Positions 51,163-60,114 of a stretch of 64,000 bases of DNA are shown piece after piece. Location of the stretch: NCBI GenBank assembly GCA_902168185.1, contig CABHOV010000036.1:1-64000 (forward strand). The letters are read 5' to 3'. Under the pieces are notes generated by a model. It did not search any database. It was not told the DNA's origin and worked only from the letters and a program-made list of their open reading frames with translations. The position numbers and the translations under genes were made by a program. How positions within the stretch are numbered: the first letter of the stretch is position 1; each line of letters opens with the position of its first letter. The DNA is from an uncultured Bacteroides sp. (GTDB taxonomy: Bacteria > Bacteroidota > Bacteroidia > Cytophagales > Cyclobacteriaceae).

Positions 51163-54100
51163 ATGAATACACTACATCCCATGAAAGAAGGGTTATCCGG
51201 AAATATAGCGAAGGCATTTATCCAGTCGAAGTTAACGATTCTGTTGATGATCGGATTTCTGCTGGTAGGCGGGTATAGCACCTTGCTCATTCCGCGTGAA
51301 GAAGAGCCACAGATTGCCATACCGATGGCTGATATTTTTCTTCGCTATCCCGGGGCATCACCTGAAGAAGTAGAAGCCCGAATATCGCGGCCGTTGGAGA
51401 AAATAATATCCGGTGTGAAAGGAGTAGAATATGTATACTCCACTTCCATGAAAGGTCAGGCAATGCTCATCGTACAATTCTATGTCGGTGAAGATATCGA
51501 GCGCTCGTTGGTAAAGCTATACAACGAACTGATGAAGAACATGGATAAAATGCCTCCGGGTGTTGCCATGCCCCTGGTGAAAACGCGGGCCATCGATGAC
51601 GTGCCGGTAGTAGGCCTTACGTTGTGGAGTGAAAAATATAGCGACTATGAATTGAGACAGCTTGGCGAGGCCCTTACGAATGAGCTTCAGAAAATCCCGG
51701 ATGTAGCCACCATTAATATACTTGGGGGACGAAGCCGCCAGATAAACGTGACGCTTGACAAAGATAAAATGGCTGGGAGTCATGTTGATCTGTTGTCGAT
51801 CGGCAATCAGTTGCGTGCAAATAATGCTCAGGCTTCAGACGGAACTATACTCCGGCAGGATACTGCATTTGCTGTAGAGACTGGAAGCTTTTTGCATTCA
51901 GCGGATGAGGTGGCGAATCTCATTGTAGGATCCAACCACGGAAAGCCGGTATACTTGAAGCAAGTTGCTACTATAGAAGATGGCGCAGCACGTCCGACAC
52001 ATTATGTAGTATATGGCTATGGACAACATGATGCAGCACTTGCTTCACGCTATAGATCCGATTACCCGGCTGTAACATTAGCCATCGCGAAAAAGAAAGG
52101 TGCTGACGCGATGAACCTCGCCGAGAGAATTACATCACGCGTAGAACATTTGAAAAAGGAATTAGTTCCTCAAGATGTACATATAACTGAAACGCGTAAC
52201 TATGGTGAAACTGCGTCTGAAAAAGTTTCAGAATTGTTGCTCCATCTTTTTGTAGCCATTATAGCAGTTACGGTGTTTGTTATGCTCGCCATGGGATGGC
52301 GCGGTGGCCTGGTAGTATTCCTGTCGGTGCCGGTAACTTTTGCGCTTACATTGTTCAGCTATTATTTTCTGGACTATACATTGAATCGCATTACACTGTT
52401 CGCACTGGTATTTATTACCGGTATAGTAGTGGATGATTCCATTATCATTGCCGAGAACATGCATCGCCATTTTAAAATGAAACGATTGCCATTCTTGCAG
52501 GCTGCGATTTTTGCGATCAACGAAGTTGGTAATCCTACTATACTGGCAACGTTCACTGTAATTGCTGCTGTATTGCCGATGGCTTTTGTTTCCGGCATGA
52601 TGGGCCCCTATATGAGTCCGATGCCGATCGGTGCTTCTATTGCCATGTTGTTATCGCTGGTGGTGGCACTTACACTCACACCTTATCTCGGCTATCTTTT
52701 TTTGCGTGGTAAAGATGATCATGAAGAAAAGATTCCGGCTTTGGAAGAGTCGAAGATATACCGTCTGTACAAAGCCCTCATCAACCCAATGCTCGAGACA
52801 AGGTGGAAGCGTTGGGCTTTTATGACGGGGACGGTAATTGTATTGCTTGCATCTATGTCCTTCTTCTATACCCGGTGGGTGGCAGTAAAGATGTTGCCCT
52901 TCGATAACAAGAATGAATTTCAGGTGGTGATCGATATGCCCGAAGGTACAACGCTTGAACGTACGGCAGCGGTAACCCGTGATATAGCACACTATATATC
53001 GCAGCAACGACTCGTGAAAAATTACCAGTCGTATATAGGTACTGCGGGGCCAATCAGCTTTAACGGACTCGTACGTCACTACGATCTGCGTGCCGGAAAT
53101 TCTGTGGCAGATATACAAGTGAACCTGATCGATAAGAAAGACCGAAGTATACAAAGTCATGCCATCGTAAAACAAATGCGGCCTGCTATTCAAAAGATCG
53201 CTGCACGGTATAACGCCAATGTAAAATTGGTGGAAGTTCCACCAGGTCCTCCTGTACTTTCAACGATTGTAGCGGAAATTTATGGACCGGATTACGATCA
53301 GCAGATTCATATAGCGGAGCAAGTAAAAGAGCTTATCTCCAAAACAAATGGTGTTGTTGATGTTGACTGGATGACGGAAGCCGATCAACCAGAGTATAGC
53401 GTGGAGGTTGATAAGGAAAAATCGATGCTCCGTGGCGTTTCTCCAGTGCAGGTAGTGGCAATCGTTAATGCTGCGTTATCGGATATGCCAGCAGGCATGG
53501 TACATGATCCGGTATCGTTCAATCCGATAAGTATTGTATTGCAATTTAATGATCGCGATAAATCCAGCATACATGACGTTAAGAATCTGCGAATAATGAA
53601 CGCACAAGGAGAGTCTATCGCTATAGGTGATTTGGTAAAGATCAACAAGGCCACGCGCGCGAAAAGTATATATCGTAAAAATCAGAGACGTGTAGTATAT
53701 GTGCAGGCCGACCTGGCAGGTGAGTTGGAAAGTCCATTCTATGCGATGATGGAAATTTCAGACAAGCTTCGTACGGTTACATTACCCACAGGCTACACGT
53801 TGCAAGAATTATATAATCAGCAACCGGAGTCCGAAGACAATTTTATGTTGAAGTGGGACGGAGAATGGCAGATTACCTACGAAGTTTTTCGCGACCTCGG
53901 TATAGCCTTCGCAGTAGTTATCATTATGATCTATATGCTTATTGTAGGTTGGTTTCAGGATTTTAAAGTACCGTTGGTAATGTTGGCTGCTATACCGTTA
54001 TCGCTTATTGGTATTGTGATCGGTCATTGGCTACTGCATGCATATTTCACAGCAACTTCGATGATCGGATTTATAGCACTGGCGGGTGTTATGGTGCGCA

Positions 54101-54384
54101 ACTCAGTATTGCTAATTGATTTTATCAACATACGATTGGAAGAAGGTATACCACTTAAACAATCTATTATAGAAGCCGGTGCCGTGCGTACAACACCTAT
54201 TCTGCTCACCGCTGGTGCCGTTGTGTTAGGAGCTGTTATTATACTGTTCGATCCTATTTTTCAAGGGCTGGCTATTTCGCTGATGGGCGGAACGATCACA
54301 TCGACCTTTTTAACATTGTTGGTAGTTCCTCTTCTATATTATAGTATGATGCGCAATAAATCCGGTAAAAATGAAGTGCAATAG
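51163..54384 (+). CDS. RND-family efflux pump (AcrB-like permease)
   Basis: The proton-driven inner-membrane pump of the tripartite system, 1,073 aa. Porter subdomains follow TM1 (SKLTILLMIGFLLVGGYSTL). The proton-relay Asp pair is in TM4 (GIVVDDSIIIAENMHRH). In TM10 the AcrB Lys position is Arg (GVMVRNSVLLIDFIN), a variant of the relay. The two halves are symmetrical, each with 6 TMs. The branch resembles pumps for drugs or organics rather than CusA-type metal pumps, which carry a methionine relay that I do not see; the substrate stays open. It is followed by a DUF2892 gene 56 bp later. Confidence 0.94.
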   Translation: MNTLHPMKEGLSGNIAKAFIQSKLTILLMIGFLLVGGYSTLLIPREEEPQIAIPMADIFLRYPGASPEEVEARISRPLEKIISGVKGVEYVYSTSMKGQAMLIVQFYVGEDIERSLVKLYNELMKNMDKMPPGVAMPLVKTRAIDDVPVVGLTLWSEKYSDYELRQLGEALTNELQKIPDVATINILGGRSRQINVTLDKDKMAGSHVDLLSIGNQLRANNAQASDGTILRQDTAFAVETGSFLHSADEVANLIVGSNHGKPVYLKQVATIEDGAARPTHYVVYGYGQHDAALASRYRSDYPAVTLAIAKKKGADAMNLAERITSRVEHLKKELVPQDVHITETRNYGETASEKVSELLLHLFVAIIAVTVFVMLAMGWRGGLVVFLSVPVTFALTLFSYYFLDYTLNRITLFALVFITGIVVDDSIIIAENMHRHFKMKRLPFLQAAIFAINEVGNPTILATFTVIAAVLPMAFVSGMMGPYMSPMPIGASIAMLLSLVVALTLTPYLGYLFLRGKDDHEEKIPALEESKIYRLYKALINPMLETRWKRWAFMTGTVIVLLASMSFFYTRWVAVKMLPFDNKNEFQVVIDMPEGTTLERTAAVTRDIAHYISQQRLVKNYQSYIGTAGPISFNGLVRHYDLRAGNSVADIQVNLIDKKDRSIQSHAIVKQMRPAIQKIAARYNANVKLVEVPPGPPVLSTIVAEIYGPDYDQQIHIAEQVKELISKTNGVVDVDWMTEADQPEYSVEVDKEKSMLRGVSPVQVVAIVNAALSDMPAGMVHDPVSFNPISIVLQFNDRDKSSIHDVKNLRIMNAQGESIAIGDLVKINKATRAKSIYRKNQRRVVYVQADLAGELESPFYAMMEISDKLRTVTLPTGYTLQELYNQQPESEDNFMLKWDGEWQITYEVFRDLGIAFAVVIIMIYMLIVGWFQDFKVPLVMLAAIPLSLIGIVIGHWLLHAYFTATSMIGFIALAGVMVRNSVLLIDFINIRLEEGIPLKQSIIEAGAVRTTPILLTAGAVVLGAVIILFDPIFQGLAISLMGGTITSTFLTLLVVPLLYYSMMRNKSGKNEVQ

Positions 54385-54440
54385 ATATAGATAGATGCAT
54401 CATTGCTTACTAAAAAAAATAAACACTGAAATCCGAATGT

Positions 54441-54638
54441 ATGAGAGAAAGAATTGTAAGAGCTGTTGCCGGCACACTGGTGCTGGTAAGCATTGCGCTG
54501 GCCTATTTTGTAAATAATTACTGGCTGGCACTCGCAGCATTTGTCGGGCTGAACCTGCTGCAATCATCCGTTACTAAGTTTTGTCCGCTGGAAATAATAT
54601 TGGAGAAAGCAGGAGTAGAGAAGAAAAAAGTCTCGTAA
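54441..54638 (+). CDS. DUF2892 (YgaP-type) small membrane protein
   Basis: A 65-aa protein with two membrane helices (RAVAGTLVLVSIALAYFVNN and WLALAAFVGLNLLQSSVTKF) and the conserved Cys-Pro motif (FCPLE) at the end of the second. DUF2892 domains are often fused or linked to rhodaneses and other sulfur-handling genes. Here it closes the efflux operon, which fits a system that responds to thiol or sulfur stress. That link is an inference from family habits and the Cys pair in the regulator. Confidence 0.85.
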   Translation: MRERIVRAVAGTLVLVSIALAYFVNNYWLALAAFVGLNLLQSSVTKFCPLEIILEKAGVEKKKVS

Positions 54639-54741
54639 GCAGGTGGTCGTAATTATCCCAAAGTATATCCTGACTTTTTCCATATTCTGATTTTGTTCTT
54701 GTCGGGTCAGCAATCCCTATTGTTATTATATTGCGTCTTCA

Positions 54742-56721
54742 ATGACTTCGCACGAACAACTTCAAAAGACTTTCGAGCTTATTAAGCTCGAACGACAAGC
54801 CGATCTGGATTACTATCGACAGAAGGTTTTGCTGCGCTCTATACATGAGCGTACCAAAGAAGGTACTACCTGGTATCCACTTCGTTTCAACAGAGACTAT
54901 ATTGGTACGGGTGAGCGACTGATTATAGAAGTAGAACGTACGAATAACCTGGAGCAGCCGCATGCATTTCAAAGTGGAAAATCGGTGAGTGTGTTTTCAA
55001 ATGCATCCGGTAAACCAGAGAAAGAACATGTGAATGGCGTGGTAAACTATGTACGCGACAACATCATGTCCATCACACTGAACAGTGACGATCTTCCCGA
55101 TTGGCTTGAGGATGGTTTACTGGGAGTCGATGTCATGTTTGATGAAATGTCGTATCGTGAAATGGAATTCGCGCTGAAGGAAGTCATGAAAGCAGAGGAC
55201 AATCGTGTTGCTGTACTGCGCGAGATTTTGCTAGGCGCGGAGGCAAGCCTCAGGCTTAAGGCCGAAAGCGAAAAACGTAATGTTGAAAGTGAAAAATCGA
55301 AAGATGAGAATATAGCAGAGGTTCCGGCTGTCGCGTCCTTGCTAAATGTTAGTCAGCAAGATGCGTTAACAAAAGTGTTGGAGACGGCAGACGTGGCCTT
55401 TATACATGGTCCTCCCGGAACAGGCAAGACCACTACGATTGTGCAGGCTATCATAGCAACCGTGAAGGCAGAGAAACAAGTTTTGGTTTGCGCGCCCAGT
55501 AACGCAGCCGTTGATTTGTTAGCCGATAAATTGTCGGAGCAGGGAATGAATGTATTGCGTATCGGTCATCCTGCCCGCGTAACGGAACAATCGCTGAGCA
55601 AGACGATGGATGCACGCATTGCCAGTCACAGTAATTATCCGGAGCTACGCGAGATCAGAAAACGTATGGAGCAACTCCGTGGCCAGGCGCACAAGTTTAA
55701 ACGGAACTTCGGATTTCATGAACGAGAACAACGCAAGCTGCTGAAACAGGAAGTAAAAATTCTGAAAGGTGATGCGGATATGCTGGAGTTCTATATCATT
55801 AATGACTTGTTGCAAAACAGTGATGTGATTTGCTCTACCCTGGTGGGCTCTTCACATCCAACGTTGCGTGGTAAAAGATTCAAGACTGTATTTATAGATG
55901 AAGCGGGACAAGCACTTGAGCCTGCGTGCTGGATTCCTATACTTCGATCGGAGCGTATCATTTTCGCGGGCGATCACCTGCAACTTCCTCCGACAATAAA
56001 ATCAAATGAAGCGGCACGACTCGGGTTATCCAAAACGCTTTTTGAAAAGGGAATTGAAAAGCATCCCAATCAATCTTCAATGTTGCAGGTGCAATACCGC
56101 ATGCATGAAGACATCATGAAATTTTCTTCGAAGTATTTCTATAACGATGAACTTGTAGCGCATGATTCTGTGAAGAAAGAATTACTGCGGCCGAACCAAT
56201 CACCGGTAGAGTATATAGATACTGCAGGGGCAGGGTATGTAGAAGGACAAGATAAAGAAACACTCAGTCGTTTCAATCACGAAGAAGCGCAAATGTTGAT
56301 CCGTCAGGTAGAAAAGCTCGTAGAAGAAATTGGTGTTGAAGAGTGGCTGCAGCAGCGGATTACCATGGCGATTATCACACCGTACCGTGCCCAGGTAGAC
56401 TATATATTGAAGCTCGCAGAAGCCTCGCCTGTTATAGAACCACTTCATGGTTTAATATCGATCAACACCGTGGACGCCTTTCAAGGGCAGGAGCGCGATG
56501 TTATCGCCATCAGTTTTGTTCGCAGCAATGATAAAGGTGAAGTCGGCTTTCTAAATGACATCCGCAGAACCAATGTCGCCATGACGCGTGCAAAGAAAAA
56601 ACTGATCATGATCGGAGACTCTGCTACACTTGGTGCACATCCTTTTTATCTGGAACTAATAGACTATGTTCAACAAAAGGAATTTTACAAGAGTGTATTT
56701 GAACTTATGAGTGGTGATTGA
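54742..56721 (+). CDS. SF1 helicase, DNA2/NAM7-UPF1 (IGHMBP2-like) family
   Basis: A cytosolic ATP-dependent helicase of 659 aa. An N-terminal accessory region (residues 1-190) holds a beta-barrel-like part (HVNGVVNYVRDNIMSITLNS) and a charged linker. The motor motifs follow: I in IHGPPGTGKTTTIVQAI, II in VFIDEAGQALEP, III in AGDHLQLPPTIKS, IV in VQYRMHEDIMKFSS, V in INTVDAFQGQERDVIAISF and VI in NVAMTRAKKKLIMIG. The DEAG box and ordering are those of the UPF1-like group. Bacterial members are poorly characterised but are linked to nucleic-acid repair or RNA processing. A SMUG2-like glycosylase follows 100 bp later. Confidence 0.93.
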   Translation: MTSHEQLQKTFELIKLERQADLDYYRQKVLLRSIHERTKEGTTWYPLRFNRDYIGTGERLIIEVERTNNLEQPHAFQSGKSVSVFSNASGKPEKEHVNGVVNYVRDNIMSITLNSDDLPDWLEDGLLGVDVMFDEMSYREMEFALKEVMKAEDNRVAVLREILLGAEASLRLKAESEKRNVESEKSKDENIAEVPAVASLLNVSQQDALTKVLETADVAFIHGPPGTGKTTTIVQAIIATVKAEKQVLVCAPSNAAVDLLADKLSEQGMNVLRIGHPARVTEQSLSKTMDARIASHSNYPELREIRKRMEQLRGQAHKFKRNFGFHEREQRKLLKQEVKILKGDADMLEFYIINDLLQNSDVICSTLVGSSHPTLRGKRFKTVFIDEAGQALEPACWIPILRSERIIFAGDHLQLPPTIKSNEAARLGLSKTLFEKGIEKHPNQSSMLQVQYRMHEDIMKFSSKYFYNDELVAHDSVKKELLRPNQSPVEYIDTAGAGYVEGQDKETLSRFNHEEAQMLIRQVEKLVEEIGVEEWLQQRITMAIITPYRAQVDYILKLAEASPVIEPLHGLISINTVDAFQGQERDVIAISFVRSNDKGEVGFLNDIRRTNVAMTRAKKKLIMIGDSATLGAHPFYLELIDYVQQKEFYKSVFELMSGD

Positions 56722-56821
56722 TTTTTTTATCCCACGGACCTTCGTTTTTTTTTAGTGTATTGATCTGCGTCTGCGAAACCTGAGGGATACATAGTACACA
56801 ACGACCAAGTATATATAGTAT

Positions 56822-57493
56822 ATGTCCAATGCCAGCAAGATCCTGAAGTTTTATCAATCTCTTTCGATCCAGGCAAAATTGCCGGAAGGAGTGGAAGTAA
56901 TGAATCCTTATCAGGACAAAACTGCATTTAAACTTAGCAAGCAATTCTACGAAAAGTTCTATGGCGATAACGATCCGCGGACACTGATCTTTGGTATCAA
57001 CCCCGGAAGGTTTGGTGGGGGAATCACCGGTGTACCTTTTACCGATCCGGTGAAACTTGAAAAGATTGGTATACCCAATGATCTTAAAAAGAAAGTAGAG
57101 CTCTCTGCCGACTATATATATGCCATGATAGAGGCCTATGGTGGCCCGGAAAAGTTCTATCACCAATTCTATATTACTGCATTAAGTCCGTTAGGGTTTG
57201 TAAAAGATGGCAAGAACCTGAACTACTACGATATTAGAGAACTGCTACAAGCGGTCGAACCCTTCATGTTGCAATGCATCCGCGAGCAACTTGACTTTGG
57301 TGTTAACCGCGCGCGATGCTATTGTCTGGGTGAAGGAAAGAATTTCGATTATCTATCAGCGATTAATAAGAAGTATAATTTCTTCGGTGAGGTTATACCG
57401 TTGTCTCATCCGCGATTCATCATGCAATACAAGCGCAAGAGTGTTGCTGTATATATTCAGGATTATCTTCGGAAGTTAACCCCGAAACGTTAA
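56822..57493 (+). CDS. SMUG2-like uracil-DNA glycosylase
   Basis: A base-excision repair enzyme that removes uracil or deaminated bases from DNA, 223 aa and cytosolic. Motif 1 reads LIFGINPGRFGGGITGVPF, and the motif 2 loop reads PLSHPRFIMQYKRK, with His-Pro as in SMUG enzymes. This matches the Pedobacter-type SMUG2 (DUF4918-like) group rather than UNG, since there is no GQDPYH motif. It lies 100 bp after the SF1 helicase on the same strand; co-transcription is possible but not shown. Confidence 0.88.
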   Translation: MSNASKILKFYQSLSIQAKLPEGVEVMNPYQDKTAFKLSKQFYEKFYGDNDPRTLIFGINPGRFGGGITGVPFTDPVKLEKIGIPNDLKKKVELSADYIYAMIEAYGGPEKFYHQFYITALSPLGFVKDGKNLNYYDIRELLQAVEPFMLQCIREQLDFGVNRARCYCLGEGKNFDYLSAINKKYNFFGEVIPLSHPRFIMQYKRKSVAVYIQDYLRKLTPKR

Positions 57494-57503
57494 AACGTTG
57501 TTG

Positions 57504-57571
57504 GATCTGCCGGCTATATCACATTAATGATCCGACCGGATACGGACACCTGCGTGCGGATCTGACCGGAT
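57504..57571 (+). repeat. three related GATC(C/T)G(A)CCGG boxes upstream of the permease array
   Basis: Copies are at 57504-57515 (GATCTGCCGGCT), 57529-57541 (GATCCGACCGGAT) and 57559-57571 (GATCTGACCGGAT). The last two are exactly 30 bp apart (about three helical turns) and contain the dyad ATCCG-AC-CGGAT or a near copy. They flank the GGAC-N6-GTGC motif and lie in the region expected for enhancer-binding protein sites. Confidence 0.55.
57544..57557 (+). promoter_or_regulatory. candidate enhancer dyad GGAC-N6-GTGC
   Basis: GGACACCTGCGTGC, preceded by GATAC. Its first base is exactly 78 bp upstream of the T of TGGCAC at 57622. The motif and distance are the same as before the minus-strand permease array (32018-32005 to 31940). 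Confidence 0.55.
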
Positions 57572-57621
57572 TCAGGATGTGAAAATCCTGTTAAATCACC
57601 CGAAAAGAGCGATTTCTTTAG

Positions 57622-57637
57622 TGGCACTGATGTTGAA
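57622..57637 (+). promoter_or_regulatory. sigma-54-like -24/-12 promoter
   Basis: TGGCACTGATGTTGAA matches TGGCAC-N5-TTGCW except that the -12 C is A. The GG and the -12 G have the correct spacing. The start of transcription would be near 57649, about 40 bp before the ATG at 57689. No TAnnTTTG box is present in this region. Confidence 0.55.
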
Positions 57638-57688
57638 AAGCTTGTTGCGGGAGTGTTTTATCAACCCATTTTTCTGAACCCAATTTGT

Positions 57689-60046
57689 ATGCTTAAGAAC
57701 TATCTGAAAACTTCTTTTCGAAATCTGCTCCGGTATAAAAGCTATACTTTCATCAATGTTTTCGGACTTACGATCGGGATGGCAACCAGTATATTTATTT
57801 TTTTATGGGTTGCCGATGAAATGAGCTATGACCAGTTTCATGCAAAGAAGGATCGGATCTATAGGGTGATGAGTAACTTCAAGTACTCTAATGGAACGAT
57901 AGAGACCGGATGGGCGACACCGCTTAAGCTTGCAGATGTAATGCAAGCACAAGTTCCTGAGATTGATCAGACCATGCGCATGAGTTGGGACACCGGTATG
58001 CTTTTTAAGTATGGTGATAAATCTCTAGATGAATCGGGCTTCTATGCAGACTCCACTGTTTTTTCAATCTTTAGTTTCCCCATTGTAAAGGGCAACAGAG
58101 AGAATCCACTTCCGGATATTAAATCCGTTGCTGTTTCGGAAAAGCTTGCGCATAAATTTTTTGGTGATGAAGATCCGATAGGCAAAGTCTTTCGGGTAAA
58201 CCAGCAATATGACCTTACTGTAACTGCAGTGTTTGCAGATATACCCGAGTCCTCTTCCTTACGCTTTGATTATATATTGCCTTACCAGATTTGGGTAAAT
58301 GAAAATAAGTCGGCAGAGAACTGGGGCAACAATGGTATGCAGACTTTTGCATCGCTAAAACCGGGAGCAGACCTGGAGGCGGCCAACGCAAAGATCAAGA
58401 ATCTGGTAACGGACCACTGCGAGGATTGTATCAATAATCCTTTTCTGTTTCCATATCGAAAGCTCAGACTATATCATGACTTTGAGAATGGCGCGAGTGT
58501 AGGCGGTCGCATCGAGTATGTCATGGCGTTTAGTGGTGTCGCGATAATTATCCTGATCATTGCCTGTATAAATTTCATGAATTTGGCAACAGCACGTTCA
58601 GCAACGCGCAGCCGTGAAGTTGGCGTACGCAAAGCTATAGGAGCTCAGCGCTCTTCACTCATTGTTCAGTTTATAGGTGAATCGTTATTGTTGTCATTTA
58701 TAGCTTTGCTACTAGCGCTTACAATCGTAGAAGTAATGCTCCCATTTTTTAACGCGCTAACGAACAAAAGCATCCGGCCAGATTTCACCGACCCGTTATT
58801 TGTTTCCGGCTTACTGATCATTACACTTTTCAGTGGCGTGTTAGCAGGCAGTTATCCTGCGTTGTTCCTGTCATCCTTTAAACCGGCAACTGTATTGAAA
58901 GGAAACGCGCAATCATCGCTTACCGGTGGCGGCTTACGCAGAACGCTCGTGGTGGCTCAATTTATAGCTTCCATTGTTTTAGTTGTAGGAAGTATAGTGG
59001 TATATAATCAGATCACATTTATTCGTAACAAGCATCTTGGTTTTGATAAAGAAAATGTGGTGATGCTAATCAAGCATGAAGCCACTTCTAAAAATTATGC
59101 TGCTTTTAAAAACGATCTGCTGCAATTGCAGGGAATTAAAAGTGTATCGGTATCAGGACAGAATCCATTTGCCATTAACAATACTACTACCGATCCGGTA
59201 TGGCCGGGCAAGCCTTCTGATGAGATCATATCCTTTAAAGTTATTACGTGCGATCAGGACTTTATTCCTACCATGGGCATGGAAGTAGTGGCCGGACGAA
59301 ACTTTGTAGATATGAACAAACAGGATACTGCCAACTATATTATCAATGAAAAGGCAATGGCGGTGATGGGCCTCAATCGTGATAACGTTATAGGTACCGA
59401 CCTGGATATGTGGAATGGTAAAGGAAAAATCATTGGACTGATACATGATTTTAATAATGGTAATCTGAAAGAAAATATAATGCCGTTGGTATTTGTATAC
59501 CAGCCTGAAAATACGTGGAGGTTTTTTATAAAAATAGAAGGCGATGCAAAAGCTGCTCTTGCCTCCATTGAGAAAATACAACATAAGTACGACCCTGATT
59601 ATCCATTCGCTTATTCGTTTCTGAATGAAGAGTATGATCAGGAGTATAGAAATGAAGACATGATTGGAAAGTTGTCGCTAAGCTTTACACTGGTGGCTAT
59701 CATGATTTCGTGTCTCGGATTATTCGGTCTCGCTTCTTTTACCGCAGAGCGAAGAATGAAAGAGATCGGTGTAAGAAAAGTATTGGGTGCTTCGGTAATC
59801 AATCTTATCTATTTACTCTGCAGCGATTTCACAAAGCTTATTATTCTAGCCTTGCTTGTTGCATTACCGGCAGCGTGGTATCTGGCAAATGAATACCTCG
59901 GTGGGTATACATTTCATGCCGAACTGAGTGTATGGATCTTTATACTTCCATCCATTGGTATACTACTGATTACATTGCTTACCGTGGGCTATCAGTCTGC
60001 GCGTGCTGCAATGAACAACCCTGTTAATTCTCTGCGGAGTGAGTAG
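57689..60046 (+). CDS. FtsX/MacB-type ABC transporter permease
   Basis: First of three tandem permeases, 785 aa from the ATG at 57689; an upstream in-frame start at 57653 would add 12 residues with no family similarity. The layout is TM1 (YTFINVFGLTIGMATSIFIF), periplasmic core, FtsX 1 (IILIIACINFMNLATARSAT and RSREVGVRKAIGAQRSSLIV), second core, and FtsX 2 (RRMKEIGVRKVLGASVINLI), ending NPVNSLRSE. No ATPase gene is present. It is preceded by a sigma-54-like promoter and a GGAC-N6-GTGC dyad, and followed by a paralogue after 68 bp without a terminator. Confidence 0.93.
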   Translation: MLKNYLKTSFRNLLRYKSYTFINVFGLTIGMATSIFIFLWVADEMSYDQFHAKKDRIYRVMSNFKYSNGTIETGWATPLKLADVMQAQVPEIDQTMRMSWDTGMLFKYGDKSLDESGFYADSTVFSIFSFPIVKGNRENPLPDIKSVAVSEKLAHKFFGDEDPIGKVFRVNQQYDLTVTAVFADIPESSSLRFDYILPYQIWVNENKSAENWGNNGMQTFASLKPGADLEAANAKIKNLVTDHCEDCINNPFLFPYRKLRLYHDFENGASVGGRIEYVMAFSGVAIIILIIACINFMNLATARSATRSREVGVRKAIGAQRSSLIVQFIGESLLLSFIALLLALTIVEVMLPFFNALTNKSIRPDFTDPLFVSGLLIITLFSGVLAGSYPALFLSSFKPATVLKGNAQSSLTGGGLRRTLVVAQFIASIVLVVGSIVVYNQITFIRNKHLGFDKENVVMLIKHEATSKNYAAFKNDLLQLQGIKSVSVSGQNPFAINNTTTDPVWPGKPSDEIISFKVITCDQDFIPTMGMEVVAGRNFVDMNKQDTANYIINEKAMAVMGLNRDNVIGTDLDMWNGKGKIIGLIHDFNNGNLKENIMPLVFVYQPENTWRFFIKIEGDAKAALASIEKIQHKYDPDYPFAYSFLNEEYDQEYRNEDMIGKLSLSFTLVAIMISCLGLFGLASFTAERRMKEIGVRKVLGASVINLIYLLCSDFTKLIILALLVALPAAWYLANEYLGGYTFHAELSVWIFILPSIGILLITLLTVGYQSARAAMNNPVNSLRSE

Positions 60047-60114
60047 TGCAGGTTCATATATGGTATATTTAAAATCCGGATCGATTAAAGGAATTACAAT
60101 AACCTCTACGATAT

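Noticed and set aside
52651-53193. 180-codon open frame on the minus strand inside the RND pump gene
   Set aside because: It is antisense to a clear pump gene and has no start context or recognisable domain.
51163-54384. CusA-type heavy-metal pump
   Set aside because: I saw no methionine relay, and neighbouring genes include no CusF or metal-binding protein; left as a general RND pump.
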